Of a stretch of 13,567 bases of DNA, positions 5,781 through 12,374 are shown in pieces. Each line of letters opens with the position of its first letter. The stretch's first letter is position 1. The notes under the pieces are model-generated. The model was not told where the DNA came from. It searched no databases and worked only from the letters and a program-made list of their open reading frames with translations. Where the stretch lies: positions 1 to 13,567 of the forward strand of contig DAOVCL010000031.1 in the NCBI GenBank assembly GCA_030670005.1, in the 5' to 3' direction. The position numbers and the translations under genes were made by a program. The DNA comes from Candidatus Zixiibacteriota bacterium. Lineage in GTDB: Bacteria; SM23-81; DAOVCL01.

Positions 5781-7399
5781 GAAGGATCTTTAGTCTCCTT
5801 CTTCTGTTGTCAATTTTTGGCGGCCTCTGCCAGGCCCAGTCTGCAGACCAGGAGAAGTCCCCTGAGCGGATGATCCAGCTCTCCCTTCCTCACCTGGAGG
5901 GGCAGGCCTTGGAGAGTGCAGTCGATCCGTCCGAGTATATTCTGGGGCCAGGTGATGGACTGGTGGTGAATATCTGGGGGGAAGAGGATATGAGCCTACC
6001 CCTCACGGTTACCCCAGAGGGGAAACTTCTTATCCCCTCGGTGGGGGAGCTGGAGGTATCCGGGCTAAGCCTGCAGGAGGCTAAGGTCAAGGTGGAGGAG
6101 ACTGTTCTCAAGAGGTTTAGAAATGTGAGGATTACCACAAACCTTACCTCTCTGAGGAGGTTTAGGATAATGGTAATTGGGGAGGTTGCCAGGCCGGGTA
6201 CCTGGGTAGCCCAGGCCACAGACAGGGTCTCAGACCTCCTGGGGTGGGCTGGCGAACCGGAGCTAACAGAGCCGGATTCAGAGACCATTTCAGAGGAGAG
6301 AGGGTTTCACTATCTCTCCCTGGGCCAGCCCTCCCAGCGGAATATGGTGGTTACTCATCGGGATGGTTCCCAGTTCAGGGCGGATATCTTCAGGTTTTTG
6401 GCCTTGGGTGATAGAGGTAGGGATCCCTATCTGCGGGATGGGGATGTCGTTTATGTTCCTCCAGTGGAGCGAGTGGTGAATATCTATGGGGCGGTAAATG
6501 AACCTGGGAACTATGAATGGGTGGAGGGGGAAGGGGTCTTTGATCTCATCGAGCTAGCCAGAGGCCTCAGGCCTGATGCCGACTCATCCCTTATCCTTTT
6601 AACCAGGTTTAACCCTGACGGGATTACCGCCAGAACTATGAGGATAGATCTGGGAGGCCAAAGCGATCTAACCCTCATGGCCGATGACCGGATCTTTATC
6701 CGTTCCCGTCCCAAATACCACCTGAAGGAAGAGGTTTACCTTCAAGGGGAGGTGCTCTATCCTGGGGTTTACCCCATAAGAGAGGGTTTTACCACCCTGA
6801 GCCAGGTTATTAAGGAGGCGGGTGGCTTTACCCAGCAGGCCGCAATAGAGCTGGCCAGTGTATTTAGGGTGGCAAAAGAGGAAAAGGAGGATAGGGAGTT
6901 TGAGAGGTTAAAGGAGATCCCTGTCTCCGATATGACCCGCACAGAGTATGAATACTTTAAGATGAGGGCCAGGGAGAGAAGTGGGGAATTGTCGGTTGAT
7001 TTTGAGAAACTCTTTGGGCAAGGGGATCTTAGCGAGGATATCCTCCTGAGAAACGGTGACCGGATAGAAGTTCCCTCTAAACCCCAGGTGGTTTGGGTGT
7101 TGGGGCAGGTGGGCTTTCCCGGGGGAGTGGGATACATCCCAGGGAAGCCCTTGAGCTACTATGTGGAGATGGCGGGTGGTTATGGCCCCAACGCTCAAAG
7201 GGGAAAGATCAGGGTGATTAGGGCTAAGGGCAAGGGATGGGTATGGCCCAAGCAGGTCGGGAGGCTTAAGCCGGGTGATACGATATGGGTGCCGGAGAAG
7301 CCGGAGAGGAATTGGTGGCAGATATTCCGGGAGGTGATAACCGTCGGCTCCCAGGCAGCCACCCTCTATATTGTGATTAAGCAAGCCGTTAAACCATAA
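5777..7399 (+). CDS. Wza-like polysaccharide export protein with several SLBB domains
   Basis: Predicted outer-membrane/periplasmic exporter of extracellular or capsular polysaccharide. I choose the ATG at 5777 (ATGA overlap with rfbB, preceded by GGGAGAAGAGG) over the in-frame ATG at 5759, because it places a signal peptide at the N-terminus: MRRIF, a Leu-rich core, cleavage near CQA-QS at 20/21. The GGLC there is not a good lipobox. The 540-aa product has a Poly_export region (SEYILGPGDGLVVNIWG, 52-125), then four SLBB-like units beginning near FRIMVIGEVARPG (129), RVVNIYGAVNEPG (232), EEVYLQGEVLYPG (318) and QVVWVLGQVGFPG (437). A tryptophan-flanked hydrophobic C-terminal helix (about 513-535) resembles the membrane-spanning C-terminal helix of Wza-type octamers. 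It is longer than E. coli Wza (379 aa) through extra SLBB units. Confidence 0.9.
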   Translation: MRRIFSLLLLLSIFGGLCQAQSADQEKSPERMIQLSLPHLEGQALESAVDPSEYILGPGDGLVVNIWGEEDMSLPLTVTPEGKLLIPSVGELEVSGLSLQEAKVKVEETVLKRFRNVRITTNLTSLRRFRIMVIGEVARPGTWVAQATDRVSDLLGWAGEPELTEPDSETISEERGFHYLSLGQPSQRNMVVTHRDGSQFRADIFRFLALGDRGRDPYLRDGDVVYVPPVERVVNIYGAVNEPGNYEWVEGEGVFDLIELARGLRPDADSSLILLTRFNPDGITARTMRIDLGGQSDLTLMADDRIFIRSRPKYHLKEEVYLQGEVLYPGVYPIREGFTTLSQVIKEAGGFTQQAAIELASVFRVAKEEKEDREFERLKEIPVSDMTRTEYEYFKMRARERSGELSVDFEKLFGQGDLSEDILLRNGDRIEVPSKPQVVWVLGQVGFPGGVGYIPGKPLSYYVEMAGGYGPNAQRGKIRVIRAKGKGWVWPKQVGRLKPGDTIWVPEKPERNWWQIFREVITVGSQAATLYIVIKQAVKP

Positions 7400-7426
7400 C
7401 ATTGAAGTATAGGAACTTCTATTTTG

Positions 7427-7492
7427 AACGCAGATAGCGCAGATTTTGCAGGATAATTTTTATAAATCCTAAGGATCTGCGTTAATCCGCGT
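7427..7492. repeat. Inverted CGCAGAT/ATCTGCG repeat element
   Basis: aacgcagat (7427-7435) and the near-tandem agcgcagat (7436-7444) face atctgcgtt (7475-7483, the perfect reverse complement of the first copy) and aatccgcgt (7484-7492). Inside, aggat (7450-7454) faces atcct (7466-7470) around an AT-rich loop. The whole element can fold into one long hairpin. From memory, AACGCAGATNAACGCAGAT-like strings are common degenerate intergenic repeats in various bacteria. It fills most of the only large gap inside the operon, between the exporter and the chain-length gene, and has no T-run typical of a terminator. Confidence 0.6.
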
Positions 7493-7509
7493 CCCATAGG
7501 GTCAACCCG

Positions 7510-7516
7510 AAGGGAG
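7510..7516 (+). promoter_or_regulatory. Ribosome binding site deciding a GTG start
   Basis: AAGGGAG lies 11 nt before the GTG at 7528. The spacing is long, but no other start upstream of the conserved Wzz N-terminal segment is available. Confidence 0.45.
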
Positions 7517-7527
7517 CTAAGTTCGTT

Positions 7528-8736
7528 GTGAAAGAAAAGGAAGTAAACCTCTGGGATTACCTGATGGTGCTGGCCAAGTGGCGAAGGATGATTGGCCTCA
7601 ACTTCATAGGGGTCTGCCTATTGGTGGTTTTAATCAGCCTTTTCCTTCCCAAGTGGTATACAGCTACTACCTCTATCCTTCCCCCTCAGGGGGAGGGAGG
7701 GGGACTTTCCCTCCCCTCAGGCCTGGCCACTTTGGCCTCCCTGAGTGGAGGTCTCTCCCTTCCTGGGACGGCTACCCCCTCTGATGTCTTTGCTGCCATC
7801 CTGAAGAGCAGGTCTGTAGCCGAGAGGGTGATCAGAGTAAATGGGCTGATGAAGGTCTATAAGGCAAAGGATTTACAGGAGGCAATGAGGACCCTTCATA
7901 GTCATAGCAATATTGATGTCTCCCCAGAGGGGATCATAAGGATTGAGGTTACAGAAAAGGACCCCAGTTTGGCCGCCCGAGTGGCCAACTCCTTAGTTGA
8001 GGCTCTGGATGGGGTAAATCGGGAGAAATCCACCTCCCGGGCTAAAAGCGCCCGCATCTTTATTGAGAAGAGGCTGGACTCCACTAAGGCTGAACTGAAG
8101 AGGGCCGAGGAGAAGCTGAGAAGATTTCAGGAAGTCCATAAGGCTATCTCTCTTTCGGATCAGACCAAGGCAGCTATAGAGAAGGCCGCCGATCTGAGAG
8201 CTGAAAAGGCGGTTCTGGAGATAAAGCTGGGCGTCCTCCGCCAGAGCATGGGCGGAATCCATCCTCAGGTGCAGAGGCTGAGGACTCAGATAAACGAATA
8301 CGACAAACAGCTAAGGAAGATGGAATTTGGAGGTGGGGAGGACGATTTTCTCCTTCCCTTCTCCCAGGTGCCCTCCTTTGCCCTGGAGCTGGCCAGACTG
8401 GCCAGGGATTTAAAGGTGGAGGAGGAGATATTTGAGTTCTTAACCCAGCAGTATGAGCAGGCTAAGATCCAGGAGAAGAGGGATACACCCACCGTGCAGG
8501 TTTTGGATGAGGCCATTCCCCCTACCCAGAAGAGTAAGCCCAAAAGGACAGTACTGGTCGGTCTGGCTGGCCTCTTGAGCCTCTTTGTAGGGGTCTTTCT
8601 GGCCTTTGGATTGGAGTATATGGAGAGGGTCAGCTCCTCGGAGGAGTCTCAGAAGATCTCCCGTATATCCTCCCTCTTACGGGAGGATTATCTTCGTCTA
8701 AGGGATAAGCTGACCCGAAAGAGGAAGGAAGAATAG
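7528..8736 (+). CDS. Wzz-like chain-length determinant / polysaccharide co-polymerase
   Basis: Inner-membrane protein expected to govern polysaccharide chain length and to contact the SLBB exporter encoded just upstream. The 402-aa protein has the Wzz plan: a short cytoplasmic N-terminus (VNLWDYLMVLAKWRR), a first membrane helix (about 21-41), a large periplasmic part with a Gly/Leu/Ser-rich segment (57-80), a charged coiled-coil-like stretch (about 171-265), the family's proline-rich AIPPTQKSKPKR (329-340), and a second membrane helix (about 341-362). The C-terminal cytoplasmic tail is basic and about 40 residues long, with no Walker A motif or tyrosine cluster, so this is not a fused BY-kinase. 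The start is a GTG; the later ATG at 7564 would remove part of the conserved N-terminal segment. Its stop abuts the next ATG (TAGATG). Confidence 0.88.
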   Translation: MKEKEVNLWDYLMVLAKWRRMIGLNFIGVCLLVVLISLFLPKWYTATTSILPPQGEGGGLSLPSGLATLASLSGGLSLPGTATPSDVFAAILKSRSVAERVIRVNGLMKVYKAKDLQEAMRTLHSHSNIDVSPEGIIRIEVTEKDPSLAARVANSLVEALDGVNREKSTSRAKSARIFIEKRLDSTKAELKRAEEKLRRFQEVHKAISLSDQTKAAIEKAADLRAEKAVLEIKLGVLRQSMGGIHPQVQRLRTQINEYDKQLRKMEFGGGEDDFLLPFSQVPSFALELARLARDLKVEEEIFEFLTQQYEQAKIQEKRDTPTVQVLDEAIPPTQKSKPKRTVLVGLAGLLSLFVGVFLAFGLEYMERVSSSEESQKISRISSLLREDYLRLRDKLTRKRKEE

Positions 8737-9744
8737 ATGATTAAAGTTGGACAGATAGGTTTAGGAGCCTGGGGAAAGAACCTTTTGCGTAACTTCTATC
8801 ACCTCCCCGGATGCCAGTTAAAGATAGGCTGTGATCAGGATCCCCAGAGGTTGGAGAAGTTCAGGAGTGAATATCCTTTGGCTGAGTTTACCACCGATTT
8901 TGAGGAGATCCTCTCCGATGGAGAACTGCAGGCCGTGGTAGTGGCTACACCCCCGGAGTCCCATTATAGCTTGGCCAAGGCCTCCCTGGAGGCGGGAAAG
9001 GATGTCTTTGTGGAGAAACCCCTGGTATTGAAGGTGGAGAAGGGGGAGGAATTGGTGGAACTGGCCCACAGGAAGGGGAGAATCCTTATGGTGGGCCATA
9101 TAATGGAATATCATCCGGCAACCCTGAAGCTAAAGGAGCTAATCGAGAGTGGGGAATTGGGGAGGATCTATTATCTATACTTTACCCGGGTTAACCTGGG
9201 TAAGGTGAGGGAGATCGAGAATGCCCTCTGGAGTTTTGCCCCTCACGATATATCCGTCATCCTCTACCTTTTGGAGGAGGAACCGGTGAGGGTAACCGCT
9301 AATGGGATGGCCTATCTGAGGGAGGGGATTGAAGATGTAGCCTTTTCTACGCTCTATTTCGAGGGAGGGGTGCTGGCCCACATCCATGTCAGTTGGCTTG
9401 ATCCTCACAAGATAAGGAAGGTTACCGTTGTTGGCCAGAAGAAGATGGTCGTCTTTGATGATATGGAATCGGCGGAGAAGATAAGGATCTACGATAAGGG
9501 GGTTGATACCCACAAGGATTATGAGAGCTACGGAGAGTATCTCAGTCTGCGCCACGGGGATATACTCATTCCCAAGTTGAATCTGGTGGAACCTTTGAGG
9601 TCTGAGTGCGAGCATTTCCTCCAGTGTGTGGAGAAGAGGACTACCCCCAGAAGTGATGGGAAGGACGGTCTGCGGGTGCTCAAGGTCTTGGATGCTGCCC
9701 AGAAATCCCTGAAGAATGGGGGAACCCCCATAGAGTTCAAATAA
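8737..9744 (+). CDS. Gfo/Idh/MocA-family nucleotide-sugar dehydrogenase (WbpB-like)
   Basis: NAD-dependent oxidoreductase predicted to oxidise C3 of a UDP-N-acetylglucosaminuronic acid, preparing it for transamination. The 335-aa protein has a Rossmann fold with GQIGLGAWGKN (5-15), the family signature FVEKPL (91-96), LMVGHIMEYHPA (117-128), and WSFAPHDISVILYL (165-178) with His170 as candidate catalytic residue. Length and motifs fit WbpB/WlbA relatives. The ATG directly follows the previous stop, with a ribosome site in gaggaaggaag. The next two genes encode an acetyltransferase and a PLP aminotransferase, the usual partners of this enzyme, which makes the 3-oxidase role the best guess. The family is broad, and sequence alone does not prove the substrate. 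Confidence 0.85.
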   Translation: MIKVGQIGLGAWGKNLLRNFYHLPGCQLKIGCDQDPQRLEKFRSEYPLAEFTTDFEEILSDGELQAVVVATPPESHYSLAKASLEAGKDVFVEKPLVLKVEKGEELVELAHRKGRILMVGHIMEYHPATLKLKELIESGELGRIYYLYFTRVNLGKVREIENALWSFAPHDISVILYLLEEEPVRVTANGMAYLREGIEDVAFSTLYFEGGVLAHIHVSWLDPHKIRKVTVVGQKKMVVFDDMESAEKIRIYDKGVDTHKDYESYGEYLSLRHGDILIPKLNLVEPLRSECEHFLQCVEKRTTPRSDGKDGLRVLKVLDAAQKSLKNGGTPIEFK

Positions 9745-9758
9745 GAAAAGGAAGACAG

Positions 9759-10511
9759 ATGGAGAACTATATTTCACCTCAGGCAAAGTTAGGGGAGGGA
9801 ACGAAAGTTGGCTACTTTACCGTGATAGAGGAGGGGGTAGAGATAGGCAAGGGATGCGTGATTGGGAACAATGTGGTTATTCATAGGGAGACCAAGATCG
9901 GGGATAGGGTAAGGATCGATGACCAGGCGGTGATCGGGAAGGATTTGATGAGGGCGGCAAATACCGCGGTCACCAAAGAGATGGAACTCCCTGGGGCGGT
10001 AATCGGGGATGATTCCATAATCGGGACATCGGTGGTCATCTACCGTGGTTGTAGGTTAGGGTGCAAGGTGCTCATAGCCGACCTGGCTACGGTGAGGGAG
10101 AATGTCTCCGTAGGCGATTATACCATAGTGGGTAGGGGAGCCGCCATTGAGAACTTCTGCAAGATAGGTTCCTATTGTAAACTGGAGACCGATGTCTACA
10201 TCACCGCTTACTCCACCTTAGAGGATCGGGTTTTCGTCGCCCCCTGCGTGGCCACAAGCAACGATAATTTCATCGGCCGCACCCAGGAAAGGTTTAAACA
10301 CTTCAAGGGGGTGACGGTGAAGAAGGGGGGTAGGATTGGGCTTAATGTCACCATCCTGCCCGGAAAGGTGATCGGGGAGGACTCCCTGGTAGCCGCAGGC
10401 TCGGTGGTGACTAGGGATACACCCCCAAGGAAGATTGCCCTGGGCTCACCAGCAAAGCCCTGGAGGGATGTTCCCGTTGAGCAGTTATTGGAAAATCAGG
10501 GTTGGGAGTAA
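9759..10511 (+). CDS. Left-handed beta-helix N-acetyltransferase (WbpD-like)
   Basis: Predicted acetyl-CoA-dependent transferase that acetylates the 3-amino group made by the neighbouring aminotransferase. The 250-aa protein consists largely of hexapeptide repeats: an N-terminal run (about 6-60, e.g. ISPQAKLGEGTKVGYF), a connecting segment without clear repeats (60-80), then a long second run to about residue 218 (VIGDDSIIG, VSVGDYTIVG, CKIGSYCKLE, GRIGLNVTILPG, VIGEDSLVAAGSVVTRD). A loop with TSNDNF (166-171) and KHFKG (180-184) interrupts the helix as in WbpD, QdtC and FdtC. The tail SPAKPWRDVP is typical. WbpD is nearer 190 aa, so the N-terminal repeats are extra. A strong AAGGAAG lies 4 nt before the ATG, in a 14-nt gap. 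O-acetylation cannot be ruled out. Confidence 0.87.
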   Translation: MENYISPQAKLGEGTKVGYFTVIEEGVEIGKGCVIGNNVVIHRETKIGDRVRIDDQAVIGKDLMRAANTAVTKEMELPGAVIGDDSIIGTSVVIYRGCRLGCKVLIADLATVRENVSVGDYTIVGRGAAIENFCKIGSYCKLETDVYITAYSTLEDRVFVAPCVATSNDNFIGRTQERFKHFKGVTVKKGGRIGLNVTILPGKVIGEDSLVAAGSVVTRDTPPRKIALGSPAKPWRDVPVEQLLENQGWE

Positions 10512-10514
10512 GAG

Positions 10515-11639
10515 ATGAATGTGCCACTGCTTGATTTAAAGAGAGGGTTTGAGGGGATTGAGGGGGAGATAAGGGAAGCCATAGAGGGGGTGCTGGATAG
10601 TCAACGATTCATTCTTGGCCCCCAGGTGAAGGAGTTTGAGGAGGAGGTGGCCTCCTACTCGGGGACAAAGTATGCGGTGGGGGTGGCCTCAGGATCCGAT
10701 GCCCTCCTCTTGGCCCTTAGGGCGCTGGGGGTCGGCCCAGGGGATGAGGTGATTACTACCTCATTCTCCTTCTTTGCTACCGCAGGCTCCATCTCCCGGG
10801 CGGGAGCCATGCCAGTCTTTGTGGATATTGATCCGGAGACATTTAACCTTGATCCGGCCTTGATAGAGGCCAAGATCACGGAGAGGACCAAGGCCATCCT
10901 TCCCGTTCACCTCTTTGGCCAATGTGCGGATATGGATCCTATCTTGGAGCTAGCCAGCAAGCATAACCTGACAGTGGTAGAGGATGCCGCCCAGGCAATT
11001 GGCTCTGAGTATAAGGGGAGAAGAGCCGGTTCCATGGGTAACCTTGGCTGTTTTAGCTTCTTTCCCAGCAAGAATTTAGGGGGGTTTGGCGATGGAGGGA
11101 TGGTGACCATGGATGATGAGGGGTTGGCCGAGAAGGTGGGGATATTGAGGAAGCACGGGGGACGGTCCGAATACCACCACTCCATGATCGGCTACAACTC
11201 CAGGCTTGATACCCTGCAGGCGGCCATCCTCCAGGTGAAGTTGAAATACCTGGACGGGTGGTCAAAGAAGAGGCAGGAGAATGCCGGCTACTATGACCAG
11301 GCCCTGAAAGGTATAGATGGGGTAAAAACCCCAAAGGATATGGGCTTTGGTCGGCATATCTACAATCAGTATACCCTCAGGGCCAAGAGGAGGGATGAGC
11401 TGAAGGCCTGGTTTAAGGCAAAGGGGATGGGTTGCAAGATCTATTATCCGCTTCCTCTTACCCTGCAGGACTGCTATCGCTTCCTGGGCTATAGGGAAGG
11501 GGATATGCCCCAGGCGGAGAGGGCTGCCCAGGAGGTCATCTCCATCCCCATCTTCCCGGAGCTAAGCCTGGAAGAGAGGGAGGAGGTGGTGAGGGTCATC
11601 CGAGACTTCTATGAGGGAGGGGCTGCGGTTTCCTCCTAA
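10515..11639 (+). CDS. DegT/DnrJ/EryC1/StrS-family nucleotide-sugar aminotransferase (WbpE-like)
   Basis: PLP-dependent enzyme predicted to transfer an amino group (usually from glutamate) to the 3-keto sugar made by the upstream dehydrogenase. The 374-aa protein is of normal length and begins MNVPLLDLKRGFEGIEGEI. Key parts: FILGPQVKEFEEEVA (32-46), GVASGSDALLLALRALGVGPGDEVI (56-80), ILPVHLFGQCADMDPI (128-143), VVEDAAQAIGSEYKG (154-168) with Asp157 to hold the PLP nitrogen, and CFSFFPSKNLGGFGDGG (179-195) with Lys186 as the Schiff-base lysine. It starts 3 nt after the acetyltransferase stop with GGGAG as ribosome site. Its last 29 nt overlap the next gene in another frame. WbpE/WlbC-type function fits the neighbourhood; a dTDP-3-amino-sugar enzyme is the main alternative because rfbB is in the same operon. 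Confidence 0.92.
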   Translation: MNVPLLDLKRGFEGIEGEIREAIEGVLDSQRFILGPQVKEFEEEVASYSGTKYAVGVASGSDALLLALRALGVGPGDEVITTSFSFFATAGSISRAGAMPVFVDIDPETFNLDPALIEAKITERTKAILPVHLFGQCADMDPILELASKHNLTVVEDAAQAIGSEYKGRRAGSMGNLGCFSFFPSKNLGGFGDGGMVTMDDEGLAEKVGILRKHGGRSEYHHSMIGYNSRLDTLQAAILQVKLKYLDGWSKKRQENAGYYDQALKGIDGVKTPKDMGFGRHIYNQYTLRAKRRDELKAWFKAKGMGCKIYYPLPLTLQDCYRFLGYREGDMPQAERAAQEVISIPIFPELSLEEREEVVRVIRDFYEGGAAVSS

Positions 11640-12285
11640 GATATTCCGAAGGGAGGATCTCCTCTCCCGGCTTCCCCAGCTAAGAGGGCTATTCTCCCGA
11701 GAAGGTGTAACCGCGGCCTATCTGTTCGGTTCCGTCCTTAATGGGCAGGCCCAGCCGGGGAGCGATCCGGACATAGCCATCCAGGGGGAGCAGGAATACG
11801 AATGGTCTGAGTTCTATGGGAGAGTTTACAAGGGGCTCTGTGAGCTTTTGCAGGCGGACAATATCGATCTGGTAATCCTCAATGAGGCCTCCTCCTCCCT
11901 GAGGATTCGGGCCCAAAAGGAGGGGTTTCCCCTCTATGCCCAGAAGAGGGATGGGGTTTTCCTCCCAGAGTTGGCCTCCCCGGCAGAGGAATCTCTCCCC
12001 CTAAAGGAAGCTTCGCCTTGGGCTGTGTTGAGTGAGGTGCTTCAGGGGTTGAGGGAGGAGATGGCCGGTGATCCCCAGTTCCTGAGGCTGGCCTTGAGGA
12101 GGGGTATAAGGGCGGCCTTTGCATCTACCAGGTGGGTGATGGAGGGGGTAAGCAGGGGGGAGTATGAGAGATTGGATGTGGCTGAAGAGGCCATTAAGGA
12201 TGAGGTCTCTCCCTACAGCTTCTCCGATTGGATAGCCGCCCTTCTGGCCGTGCGCAAGGTATGGTGCACCTCCTCTGGAAGTTAG
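11611..12285 (+). CDS. MNT-type nucleotidyltransferase with HEPN-like C-terminus, apparently frameshifted
   Basis: As read, 224 aa. The N-terminal part (about 20-115) is a minimal nucleotidyltransferase domain: AAYLFGSVLNGQAQPGSDPD carries an exact GSX10DXD motif (Gly40, Ser41, Asp52, Asp54), and DNIDLVIL supplies Asp86 as third metal ligand. The remainder is helical, e.g. FLRLALRRGIRAAFASTRWV (158-175) and YSFSDWIAALLAVRK (202-216), then abruptly becomes VWCTSSGS and stops. In the other frame the text continues sensibly to 12374 (see next entry), so I think one base is missing near 12257. MNT domains of this type are antitoxins (MntA) of HepT/HEPN toxins; fusions of the two exist. The start overlaps the aminotransferase by 29 nt with a weak ribosome site, and no better in-frame start was found. 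Activity is unproven. Confidence 0.75.
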   Translation: MREGLRFPPKIFRREDLLSRLPQLRGLFSREGVTAAYLFGSVLNGQAQPGSDPDIAIQGEQEYEWSEFYGRVYKGLCELLQADNIDLVILNEASSSLRIRAQKEGFPLYAQKRDGVFLPELASPAEESLPLKEASPWAVLSEVLQGLREEMAGDPQFLRLALRRGIRAAFASTRWVMEGVSRGEYERLDVAEEAIKDEVSPYSFSDWIAALLAVRKVWCTSSGS

Positions 12286-12374
12286 AGGGTGACTCTTCTG
12301 CTGTGGAGAATATGCCCACATTTACGGACTGCTTCAGCCGAGTCCTCAGCTACTTGGACTTTGCCTTAGGATGA
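12204..12374 (+). pseudogene. Out-of-frame C-terminal tail of the MNT/HEPN-like gene
   Basis: The frame shifted by one base from the preceding gene is open from 12204 to the TGA at 12372-12374. From 12258 it reads GMVHLLWKLEGD, then ends near RVLSYLDFALG. Joined to the upstream AVRK with one base restored, it gives R-K-G-M-V-H, an R-X4-H motif as in HEPN ribonucleases, followed by a final helix as in HepT. Its TGA overlaps the ATG of the epimerase gene (ATGA), the same junction style as rfbB and the exporter, which supports this frame as the original one. As a stand-alone 37-codon gene from the ATG at 12261 it has no clear ribosome site, so a broken 3' end is the better reading. Confidence 0.6.

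Noticed and set aside
12204..12285. Programmed -1 ribosomal frameshift in the MNT/HEPN-like gene
   Set aside because: No X-XXY-YYZ slippery heptamer in the required frame was found in the overlap; a simple one-base indel explains the data better.
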